Shown piece after piece: positions 7,335 through 12,699 of a stretch of 12,699 bases of DNA. Under the pieces are notes generated by a model that did not search any database, was not told where the DNA came from, and saw nothing but the letters and a program-made list of their open reading frames with translations. The DNA comes from Methylococcales bacterium (GTDB taxonomy: Bacteria; Pseudomonadota; Gammaproteobacteria; Methylococcales; Methylomonadaceae): NCBI GenBank assembly GCA_023134955.1, contig JAGLUC010000236.1, positions 1 through 12,699 on the forward strand, written 5' to 3'. Position 1 is the stretch's first letter. Each line of letters opens with the position of its first letter. The translations under genes were made by a program, and so were the position numbers.

Positions 7335-8342
7335 ATGTTGAACACAGATACCCGTGCCAAATCGATCATTCATTGGCTAAGTCACACCCTTAAATTAGAG
7401 ATCAAACAGTTTGAAGCTGCATCCAGTGATGCTAGTTTTAGACGATATTTCAGAGTGATACATAGCAAAGGGCAACATATTGTTATGGATGCTCCTCCCG
7501 AAAAAGAGGATACAGAGCCCTTTATCCGTACTGCTCAATTATTTAAAAAATACGGCGTTAATGTACCTGAAATTTATCAACAAGAATTAGAACAAGGCTT
7601 TCTACTGCTGGAGGATTTTGGCTCTGAATGTTTTTTAGATAAATTAACCACAAATAACGCATCTAATTTGTATGTTAATGCAATAAACCGTTTATGTGAG
7701 TTGCAGACTGCTATACCTCTCACCGACTGTCAGTTGCCTCATTATGATGAAACCTTATTAACTAATGAAATAATGATTTTTTATCAGTGGTTTGTAGAGA
7801 AATTTCTACAACAAAACATGCCAAACACGATTAAGGAGTCGCTTAATCAACAGCTAATCTCATCAGCATTAGAGCAACCAAAAGTTTGTGTGCATCGTGA
7901 TTTTCATTCCAGAAACCTAATGGTCACAGCTGATGAATCATTGGGCATTATTGATTTTCAAGATGCGGTCATTGGTGCAATAACTTATGATTTGGTATCC
8001 TTATTACGCGATTGTTATGTCGATTGGCCAGAGCATCAAATTAATCAATGGAAAAAATTATATTTTGACAAAATGATTGAGCACAAGTTAATCAATGTGG
8101 ATATTGAAACTTTTGATTGCTGGTTTGATTTAATGGGATTACAGCGACATTTAAAAGCAATTGGTATTTTTGCCCGTTTACACTTACGTGATAATAAATC
8201 AAATTACCTGGACGATATTCCCAGAACATTAAATTACGTCACTCAAATTTGTGCTAAATACCCAGAGCTAAACGAATTCAATGATTTCCTGACTCATACT
8301 CTATTACCAGCCTATAAAAAAACATATAAAAATAAACGATGA
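7335..8342 (+). CDS. amgK: N-acetylmuramate/N-acetylglucosamine kinase AmgK
   Basis: AmgK phosphorylates MurNAc (and GlcNAc) at the anomeric C1 hydroxyl, feeding MurU in the peptidoglycan recycling route described in Pseudomonas. The product is a 335-residue aminoglycoside-phosphotransferase-fold kinase. Visible features are the nucleotide-loop region SSDASFRRYFRV (30-41), the hinge LLLEDFGSE (90-98), the catalytic loop VHRDFHSRN (186-194, Asp189 as base and Asn194) and the metal-binding IIDFQD (205-210, Asp207). Length fits AmgK proteins. Its stop overlaps the murU start as ATGA (8339-8342), so the two are translationally coupled. It is divergent from lptD, an arrangement I recall from pseudomonads as well. 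Assignment rests on fold plus the murU partner; a generic sugar kinase or choline kinase homologue is less likely in this setting. Confidence 0.93.
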   Translation: MLNTDTRAKSIIHWLSHTLKLEIKQFEAASSDASFRRYFRVIHSKGQHIVMDAPPEKEDTEPFIRTAQLFKKYGVNVPEIYQQELEQGFLLLEDFGSECFLDKLTTNNASNLYVNAINRLCELQTAIPLTDCQLPHYDETLLTNEIMIFYQWFVEKFLQQNMPNTIKESLNQQLISSALEQPKVCVHRDFHSRNLMVTADESLGIIDFQDAVIGAITYDLVSLLRDCYVDWPEHQINQWKKLYFDKMIEHKLINVDIETFDCWFDLMGLQRHLKAIGIFARLHLRDNKSNYLDDIPRTLNYVTQICAKYPELNEFNDFLTHTLLPAYKKTYKNKR

Positions 8343-9013
8343 AAGCAATGATCTTAGCGGCTGGACGCGGCGAAAGAATGCGTCCATTAACCAACACCAC
8401 CCCAAAACCCTTACTAGTTGCTGGTGGGAAACCCATTATTCAGCACACCATAGAACAATTAGTGTCTGCTGGCTTTACTGAAATTGTGATTAATATTGCT
8501 CATCTGGGTCAACAAATCCAGCATACTTTAGGTAATGGTCAACAATTGGGTGCATCAATCGCTTATTCTGATGAAGATGAAACTGCACTGGAAACTGCGG
8601 GAGGGATTATTAATGCACTGCCTTTGCTTGGAGATAACCCCTTCCTTGTCGTTAATGGTGATATAGCTAATGACTACGACTTCTCTCAATTAAATAATAA
8701 AACCATAGATCTCGCCCATTTAGTATTAATCCCTAATCCAGAACATCATCCCGAAGGTGATTTTCAACTATTAAAAAATGGCATGACCACAGTTCAAGGC
8801 GAGTCAAAACTGACATTTAGTGGCATAGGACTTTATGATCCCAAATTATTTGCCAGCACCCAACCTGGTAAAACAAAACTAGCCCCCTTACTACGCAGTG
8901 CCATGATTGATAACAAAGTAACTGGCGAAAAATTTGAGGGCTTTTGGATGGATATTGGCACACCTGAACGTTTACAAGAGCTGGATAAACGCTACTTAGA
9001 AAACCGAATATAG
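8339..9013 (+). CDS. murU: N-acetylmuramate alpha-1-phosphate uridylyltransferase MurU
   Basis: MurU converts MurNAc-1-phosphate and UTP to UDP-MurNAc, bypassing de novo synthesis through the fosfomycin target MurA. The 224-residue protein is a compact nucleotidyltransferase. It has the signature LAAGRGERMRPLT (6-18) with PKPL (22-25), the base-recognition ETAGG (85-89), the metal-binding VNGD (105-108, Asp108) and the closing FWMDIGTPERL region near the C-terminus. It lacks the left-handed beta-helix acyltransferase domain of GlmU-like enzymes, as expected for MurU. It begins inside the amgK stop (ATGA). The last 22 bases overlap the 3' end of the convergent membrane-protein gene (stop at 8992). 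Without amgK next to it, glucose- or mannose-1-phosphate transferase would be an alternative. Confidence 0.93.
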   Translation: MKAMILAAGRGERMRPLTNTTPKPLLVAGGKPIIQHTIEQLVSAGFTEIVINIAHLGQQIQHTLGNGQQLGASIAYSDEDETALETAGGIINALPLLGDNPFLVVNGDIANDYDFSQLNNKTIDLAHLVLIPNPEHHPEGDFQLLKNGMTTVQGESKLTFSGIGLYDPKLFASTQPGKTKLAPLLRSAMIDNKVTGEKFEGFWMDIGTPERLQELDKRYLENRI

Positions 9014-10041
9014 CGTCTTAAGGGAGACCCCACCTGCCAGGTAAAGGCTTCAGTGTAATAATGCATTAAAGACAAATAGCCAATAAAGCCCAAGGTGATC
9101 GCCTTGTATATGTCGGTACTAAAAAACAATTGGCTGATGACATTAACCCATTCATCGCCATAAGCCTGTAATAAATAAGTCAAGCTAAAAGACAGCAAGG
9201 GTAAAACCAGAAAGACATGTAAATTACAGCGTGCAGCTAATCTATAAATGCTATTTTGAGGAATTTGATGGTGTTTATTATAGTCATGGGCGACATAAAA
9301 AATATAAGCCGTGGCATCATGAACCAATCGTGGCACTAAAATAGCTAAAAAATAATATTGCTGGGTGTAAAAATAAAAACTGCTGACAATCAACAATGTA
9401 TTTGACCATAGGAAATATTTTCCAAAACGTGTTTGAACATAGCGTTGACATAGTATTGAGCTTAAAATCAAACCAATAGTCAGTACCGTAGAAATCATTT
9501 TAATCCACTCGACATGTGCAGGCTCTAAACTGTTTTTTAGAAAAATACCCATGTATATAAATATGCCCGCTGTTACGCTTAACCATAATAGCCAGTAAAA
9601 AGCCCAGGATGGCAAGCGACAAATCCCCCTTGCTATACCATGCTGTTGTTTAAACACATGATAAACTGTCCAGCATGCGGTAATGATATATAAGACTTTA
9701 TAAGGAATAAACAAACTGCCCACACCAAAAACCAGAATGATCAAAACTGTCATAACAATTAACTTGGTCTTGAAAAACTGTAAATATTCTTTATTACTAG
9801 TTAGCAAGATTGCACTAGCCATAATATGGGGTGTACCGAAAATTATTTGAAATAATACAAAATGTGACGGACTACTTGGCAAAATTGATTGCAAATAATT
9901 GCCCCAATAAAACACATCCAGCAAGTAAATAAAAAAACTTAGCGGGATGATTAAATACAAGGCGATGATAACTTTAAAAGAAACCGCCAGCTTATTTTCA
10001 ATGGCTACTTCAGCAGAAGCAGAAATATTAGATACATTCAT
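8992..10041 (-). CDS. Polytopic membrane protein of unknown function, histidine-rich
   Basis: I do not recognise the family securely. From the ATG at 10041 the protein has 349 residues and about nine or ten hydrophobic segments (roughly 23-43, 61-81, 94-113, 115-130, 146-166, 180-198, 209-226, 229-250, 273-293, 312-328), so it is an inner-membrane protein. Histidines recur at segment ends: GTPH at 69-72, H128 and H134 in YHVFKQQHG, H241 and H252 in VHDATAYIFYVAH, HH at 257-258, and H327 in LMHYYTEAF. This could indicate a membrane metal or haem site. A frame extension to a GTG at 10080 would add 13 residues encoded by an AT-rich tract and leave only 19 bases to the divergent gene, so I prefer the ATG; neither start has a Shine-Dalgarno. 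Its 3' end overlaps murU by 22 bases. Confidence 0.8.
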   Translation of the reverse strand: MNVSNISASAEVAIENKLAVSFKVIIALYLIIPLSFFIYLLDVFYWGNYLQSILPSSPSHFVLFQIIFGTPHIMASAILLTSNKEYLQFFKTKLIVMTVLIILVFGVGSLFIPYKVLYIITACWTVYHVFKQQHGIARGICRLPSWAFYWLLWLSVTAGIFIYMGIFLKNSLEPAHVEWIKMISTVLTIGLILSSILCQRYVQTRFGKYFLWSNTLLIVSSFYFYTQQYYFLAILVPRLVHDATAYIFYVAHDYNKHHQIPQNSIYRLAARCNLHVFLVLPLLSFSLTYLLQAYGDEWVNVISQLFFSTDIYKAITLGFIGYLSLMHYYTEAFTWQVGSPLRRYIRFSK

Positions 10042-10099
10042 ATAATTATTTTTTATTATTGTTATTATTATGTGAATCACTTGAACAGAACTTTAACTT

Positions 10100-10519
10100 A
10101 TGACATTTCAACTACACCCTCGTCTGCAACAAGATAGTATAGAAATAGCCCAATTCGCATTATCTCAATTAAGACTGATTAATGACAGTCAATATCCCTG
10201 GTTTATTTTGGTGCCCAAAAGAGACAATATTTCTGAAATATATCAATTATCAGAAAAAGACCAGCTGATTTTACAGTCTGAATCAAGTTTATTGGCTAAA
10301 AATTTAGCCAAACTTTACCAGGCCGACAAAATGAACATTGCCTCCATTGGTAATATAGTGCCGCAACTGCATATCCATCATATTGTGCGCTATCAAGATG
10401 ATATTGCCTGGCCCGCACCCGTTTGGGGCAAGCATGATGCAGTGCCATACAGCAAATTACAGCTTGAAAAAATACAACTGCAAATAAACAAGCTACTTGA
10501 GAAATATTTAATTAACTAA
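10100..10519 (+). CDS. HIT-family nucleotide hydrolase-like protein
   Basis: A 139-residue cytoplasmic protein of the histidine-triad superfamily, whose members hydrolyse or transfer nucleoside monophosphates (Ap4A hydrolases, HINT-like phosphoramidases). The N-terminal strand WFILVPKRDNISEIYQL (34-50) gives the usual HIT nucleotide-binding sheet. The active-site motif is QLHIHHIVR (89-97), with H91 the probable nucleophile and H93 next to it. The first triad histidine position appears to be Gln89, as in the short gammaproteobacterial proteins that also carry a RYxDDxAWPxPVWG tail, here at 97-110. That tail is the best family marker. The exact substrate is unknown. It is divergent from the membrane-protein gene. 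Its last 12 bases overlap the 3' end of the convergent FliL-like gene, so any shared terminator must lie within coding sequence. Confidence 0.87.
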   Translation: MTFQLHPRLQQDSIEIAQFALSQLRLINDSQYPWFILVPKRDNISEIYQLSEKDQLILQSESSLLAKNLAKLYQADKMNIASIGNIVPQLHIHHIVRYQDDIAWPAPVWGKHDAVPYSKLQLEKIQLQINKLLEKYLIN

Positions 10520-10900
10520 AAATGCGGTAAAAAATACATCTCTAAAACCATCACTATTAGCATATTTTTCTAATGCTTTGGTCATTACTTTTTTAGTTTC
10601 CTGTCGTAGAGCTTCGCGCTGCTGCATAGTTTGTAATTTAGCAACTTCCTGCCCACTGTATAGCATAATTAATTCATGTCTTAATGCAGGTAAATGTTTT
10701 TTTATTGTGTCAACATGTTCAGACCCTTCAATCATTAATTGGACACTAATTTGTAAATATTTTTTTGGTTTATCTAAATTAACGGTAAACTTAGGGCTCA
10801 TTTCCAAGTATTCTATGACAGCTTGTTCACTCTCATCATCACCTGCATAAACAAATTGTGAAACAACAAAAAAACTTAACAATAACATTAAAACTCGCAT
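10508..10900 (-). CDS. FliL-like protein, orphan, with a signal-peptide-like N-terminus
   Basis: Flagellar FliL is a single-pass inner-membrane protein with a periplasmic domain near the stator. This protein keeps the FliL domain: YLEMSPKFTVNL, KKYLQISVQLMIEG, LPALRHELIMLYSG, then a long helix and the end GFRDVFFTAFLVN. I start it at the ATG at 10900 because the minus strand there reads AGGGAAAGGT directly upstream, the best Shine-Dalgarno context nearby. This gives 130 residues beginning MRVLMLLLSFFVVSQFVYA followed by GDD, which looks like a cleavable signal peptide. Upstream alternatives are an ATG at 10924 and a TTG at 10939; neither has a ribosome site, and the TTG would overlap nagZ. 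No flagellar gene is nearby, so a role outside motility is plausible but unproven. Its 3' end overlaps the HIT gene by 12 bases. Confidence 0.82.
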   Translation of the reverse strand: MRVLMLLLSFFVVSQFVYAGDDESEQAVIEYLEMSPKFTVNLDKPKKYLQISVQLMIEGSEHVDTIKKHLPALRHELIMLYSGQEVAKLQTMQQREALRQETKKVMTKALEKYANSDGFRDVFFTAFLVN

Positions 10901-10910
10901 ACCTTTCCCT
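10901..10910 (-). promoter_or_regulatory. Ribosome-binding site deciding the FliL-like start
   Basis: On the minus strand these ten bases read AGGGAAAGGT and are followed immediately by ATG (10900-10898). The AGGG core sits six bases from the start codon. Most genes in this window lack a recognisable Shine-Dalgarno, so this one stands out and favours the 10900 start over the upstream ATG at 10924. Confidence 0.55.
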
Positions 10911-10921
10911 AATTTAGTTAA

Positions 10922-10935
10922 CATATTCGAATATG
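10922..10935. repeat. Perfect 14-bp palindrome between FliL-like gene and nagZ
   Basis: CATATTCGAATATG is identical to its own reverse complement. Its right end is the nagZ start codon (10933-10935). Its left end supplies an in-frame ATG for the divergent FliL-like gene on the other strand (10924-10922). A symmetric site here could be bound by a dimeric regulator acting on both genes, but no other copy is seen in the window and AT-rich palindromes also occur by chance. Confidence 0.5.
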
Positions 10936-11946
10936 ACAAAACAAGCTATTGGACCAGTAATGATAGATGTTGAGGGGTTAACGCTCACTTCACTGGAACA
11001 ACAAAAAATAAACCACCCTAATACAGGGGCTGTCATTTTATTCTCGCGCAATTATAACTCTCCCGAACAAATTACAAAACTAATCAATCATATTCGAGCG
11101 GCTCGCGAGGGAGATATTCTTATTGCCGTTGACCAGGAAGGTGGACGTGTGCAACGCTTTCAAACTGGTTTTACCCGACTTCCTCCAGTCGCAGTTTTCG
11201 CAAAAAAACCTGAATTAGCAGAATCGGCTGGCTGGTTAATGGCAGCTGAATTATTAGCGGTTGGCGTTGATTTTAGTTTTGCCCCAGTACTGGATATTGA
11301 CTGCGGCATTAGTGAGATTATTGCTGATCGATCCTTTTCGCAAGACCATCAATTGGCCGCTCAATTAGCTAGTAGCTTTAGAAAAGGCATGGTTTCAGCA
11401 GGGATGGCGGCAACTGGAAAACACTTTCCTGGTCATGGTGCGATTGCATTAGATTCACACTTAACGCTACCCGTTGATAACCGTGACTTACAAACTATTA
11501 GAGAAAAAGATTTACAACCTTTTAAGCAATTAATTTCTGAAGGTCTAGAGGCTATCATGCCTGCTCATGTAGTTTACCCTCAAGTAGATTCTTTACCCGC
11601 TGGATTTTCCAAGTATTGGGTACAACAAATATTGCGCTCTGAATTAAATTTTAACGGCACAGTTTTTAGTGATGATTTAAGCATGGAAGGTGCTGTTTCT
11701 ATGGGTGATTTTTCTCAACGCGCTATTCTTGCGCTAGAAGCAGGTTGTGACATGGTGTTAGTTTGCAATAATCCAACAGCAGCCGATGAGGTGTTAGCAA
11801 GTCTTGCTGTCACTCAAAGTGATAGCAGAGAACAAAGACTAAAAACAATGTTAGCTAAGCCTCACCTTTCTCGTGAGCAACTAATAAAAACAGATAAATG
11901 GCAACAAATTTCAAAACAAATCAGTGAATTATCAGCCTATGCTTAA
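10933..11946 (+). CDS. nagZ: Beta-N-acetylhexosaminidase NagZ
   Basis: A cytoplasmic glycoside hydrolase family 3 enzyme that removes GlcNAc from GlcNAc-anhydroMurNAc peptides during peptidoglycan recycling; in some bacteria its products control AmpC induction. The 337 residues are the usual single-domain proteobacterial length. Motifs seen are GPVMIDVEG (7-15), GAVILFSRNY (32-41), IAVDQEGGRVQR (64-75), the family signature KHFPGHGxxxxDSH (163-176) with the Asp174/His176 acid-base dyad, and VFSDDLSMEGA (244-254) with nucleophile Asp247. The ATG forms the right end of the palindrome at 10922-10935 and has no Shine-Dalgarno. Its 3' end overlaps the next gene by 8 bases, so both are probably co-transcribed. 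With amgK and murU about 2 kb upstream, it completes a partial recycling set. Confidence 0.97.
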   Translation: MTKQAIGPVMIDVEGLTLTSLEQQKINHPNTGAVILFSRNYNSPEQITKLINHIRAAREGDILIAVDQEGGRVQRFQTGFTRLPPVAVFAKKPELAESAGWLMAAELLAVGVDFSFAPVLDIDCGISEIIADRSFSQDHQLAAQLASSFRKGMVSAGMAATGKHFPGHGAIALDSHLTLPVDNRDLQTIREKDLQPFKQLISEGLEAIMPAHVVYPQVDSLPAGFSKYWVQQILRSELNFNGTVFSDDLSMEGAVSMGDFSQRAILALEAGCDMVLVCNNPTAADEVLASLAVTQSDSREQRLKTMLAKPHLSREQLIKTDKWQQISKQISELSAYA

Positions 11947-12502
11947 TGAAATTAAAACAATCCAATCCTCTGCTGATTTATTGCACAGTGAAGTTGAAGT
12001 TGAATCAGCGATTAGTGATATGGCTGATAAAATAAATTATTTATTGCATGACAGAAACCCCGTGTTTCTTTGTGTAATGACAGGTGGTCTTATTGTTTCA
12101 GGAAAATTGCTCAATCTCCTTAACTTCCCTCTCACCGTTGATACCATTAATGCCAGTCGTTATAACAATGGGACAAATGGAGGTGTAGTGCAATGGATTC
12201 AAACACCGCGAACTAACTTAAAAGACAGAACTGTTTTAATTGTTGATGATATTCTTGATGAAGGCATTACCCTTGAAGCTATTGTTCAATACTGCCAAAG
12301 CCAAGGAGTAAATTCTATCTATACGGCAGTTTTGGTAGATAAAAAACTGGCTCACAAAAAACCTATTATTGCTGATTTCGTTGGACTTGAAGTTGAGAAT
12401 CGCTACCTATTTGGTTATGGTATGGACTATAAAGGCTATCTAAGAAATGTAGCTGGAATTTATGCTTGTCCTGACGAGTTACAAAATAAAAAGAAAATAT
12501 AG
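11939..12502 (+). CDS. Hypoxanthine-guanine phosphoribosyltransferase-like protein
   Basis: A purine-salvage type I phosphoribosyltransferase, joining PRPP to hypoxanthine or guanine. Starting at the ATG at 11939 it has 187 residues; the frame extends to a GTG at 11924, adding five residues and a larger overlap with nagZ, which I consider less likely. The PRPP-binding signature is VLIVDDILDEGIT (99-111), with acidic pair Asp103-Asp104. The pyrophosphate loop is probably VMTGG (46-50). The substrate-end hood includes ADFVGLEVENRYLFGYGMD (145-163). The FGYGMDYKGYxRN ending matches the gammaproteobacterial subgroup annotated as hypoxanthine-guanine phosphoribosyltransferase rather than E. coli Gpt. 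The 8-base overlap with the nagZ stop suggests an operon. I expected a purine-nucleoside phosphorylase-like gene to follow, as I recall from relatives; none is present before the window ends. Confidence 0.9.
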   Translation: MLNEIKTIQSSADLLHSEVEVESAISDMADKINYLLHDRNPVFLCVMTGGLIVSGKLLNLLNFPLTVDTINASRYNNGTNGGVVQWIQTPRTNLKDRTVLIVDDILDEGITLEAIVQYCQSQGVNSIYTAVLVDKKLAHKKPIIADFVGLEVENRYLFGYGMDYKGYLRNVAGIYACPDELQNKKKI

Positions 12503-12699
12503 TGTGCCATGTTCAAGGGTTGAGCCAAACTTGTACACCGCGTATTGGATGGGATCACTGGTATTTTAGCCTATAAAGCAATGCATAATGCCATGAAGGG
12601 CATATAGTAAAGCAATGCAGCAGTTGCCGAAAGAGATAAATAATACCAAATTTAAGGGCGCGAACCCAATATCATTAAGTTAAGCAAACTGAAATAGGA
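12503..12699. other. Gene-free right edge with a short direct repeat
   Basis: No reading frame of useful length opens here on either strand. A 12-base direct repeat, TAAAGCAATGCA, occurs at 12574-12585 and 12608-12619. A short frame from about 12523 (AKLVHRVLDGITGILAYKAM, then a stop at 12605) has protein-like composition and could be the eroded end of a gene, but I could not match it to a family. The last bases (about 12655-12699) could be the start of another repeat or an insertion-sequence end that continues outside the window; this is a guess. Confidence 0.4.

Noticed and set aside
10042..10080. GTG start extending the membrane protein by 13 residues
   Set aside because: The extension is encoded by an AT-rich low-complexity tract, has no ribosome-binding site and would leave 19 bases to the divergent HIT gene; the ATG at 10041 is simpler.
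10578..10850. Plus-strand open frame antisense to the FliL-like gene
   Set aside because: The opposite strand has a clear FliL domain and a ribosome-binding site; this frame has neither.
1..12699. CRISPR array, tRNA or rRNA, toxin-antitoxin pair, phage or defence genes
   Set aside because: No regularly spaced repeats, cloverleaf-like segments or matching protein families were seen; the coding content is housekeeping.

Overview
The window reads as chromosomal housekeeping DNA from an AT-rich gammaproteobacterium. The evidence is an lptD-surA pair, a divergent amgK-murU pair (the Pseudomonas-type MurNAc recycling route), RNase D, a GloC/YcbL-type hydrolase and NagZ. From memory only, the palindromic intergenic repeat near the left edge resembles repeats I associate with methanotrophs (Methylococcales). 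That genus-level guess is inference and was not verified.

Layout. Positions 1-262 hold no gene, but contain a long structured palindrome (117-223). A small NIF3/YqfO-like protein (263-589, minus) follows, then a second palindromic repeat (658-713) and rnd (878-2026, minus). Divergent from rnd is gloC (2154-2795, plus), which converges on a tight minus-strand block, lptD (7229-4641) -> surA (4640-3345) -> a small DbpA-type RNA-binding protein (3340-2807), with gaps of 0 and 4 bases. Divergent from lptD are amgK (7335-8342) and murU (8339-9013), coupled by an ATGA overlap. They converge on an unrecognised polytopic membrane protein (10041-8992, minus). A HIT-family protein (10100-10519, plus) converges on an orphan FliL-like protein (10900-10508, minus). 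Next come nagZ (10933-11946, plus) and an overlapping hypoxanthine-guanine phosphoribosyltransferase-like gene (11939-12502). The last 197 bases hold no gene I can support.

How the genes fit together. The dominant theme is the cell envelope. LptD is the outer-membrane LPS translocon and SurA is the periplasmic chaperone that helps assemble it. NagZ, AmgK and MurU act in peptidoglycan recycling: NagZ trims anhydro-muropeptides, and after other enzymes release MurNAc, AmgK and MurU convert it to UDP-MurNAc. The phosphoribosyltransferase, HIT protein, GloC and RNase D are nucleotide, metabolite and RNA housekeeping functions.

The least ordinary items are: the DbpA-domain protein, which looks like the C-terminal part of a DEAD-box helicase without its helicase core and sits where pdxA often follows surA; the histidine-rich membrane protein; the FliL-like protein with a signal-peptide-like N-terminus and no flagellar neighbours; and the 117-223 palindrome, whose imperfect pairs are all G-U in plus-strand RNA. 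I see no CRISPR array, no tRNA or rRNA, no intact mobile element and no recognisable defence system.
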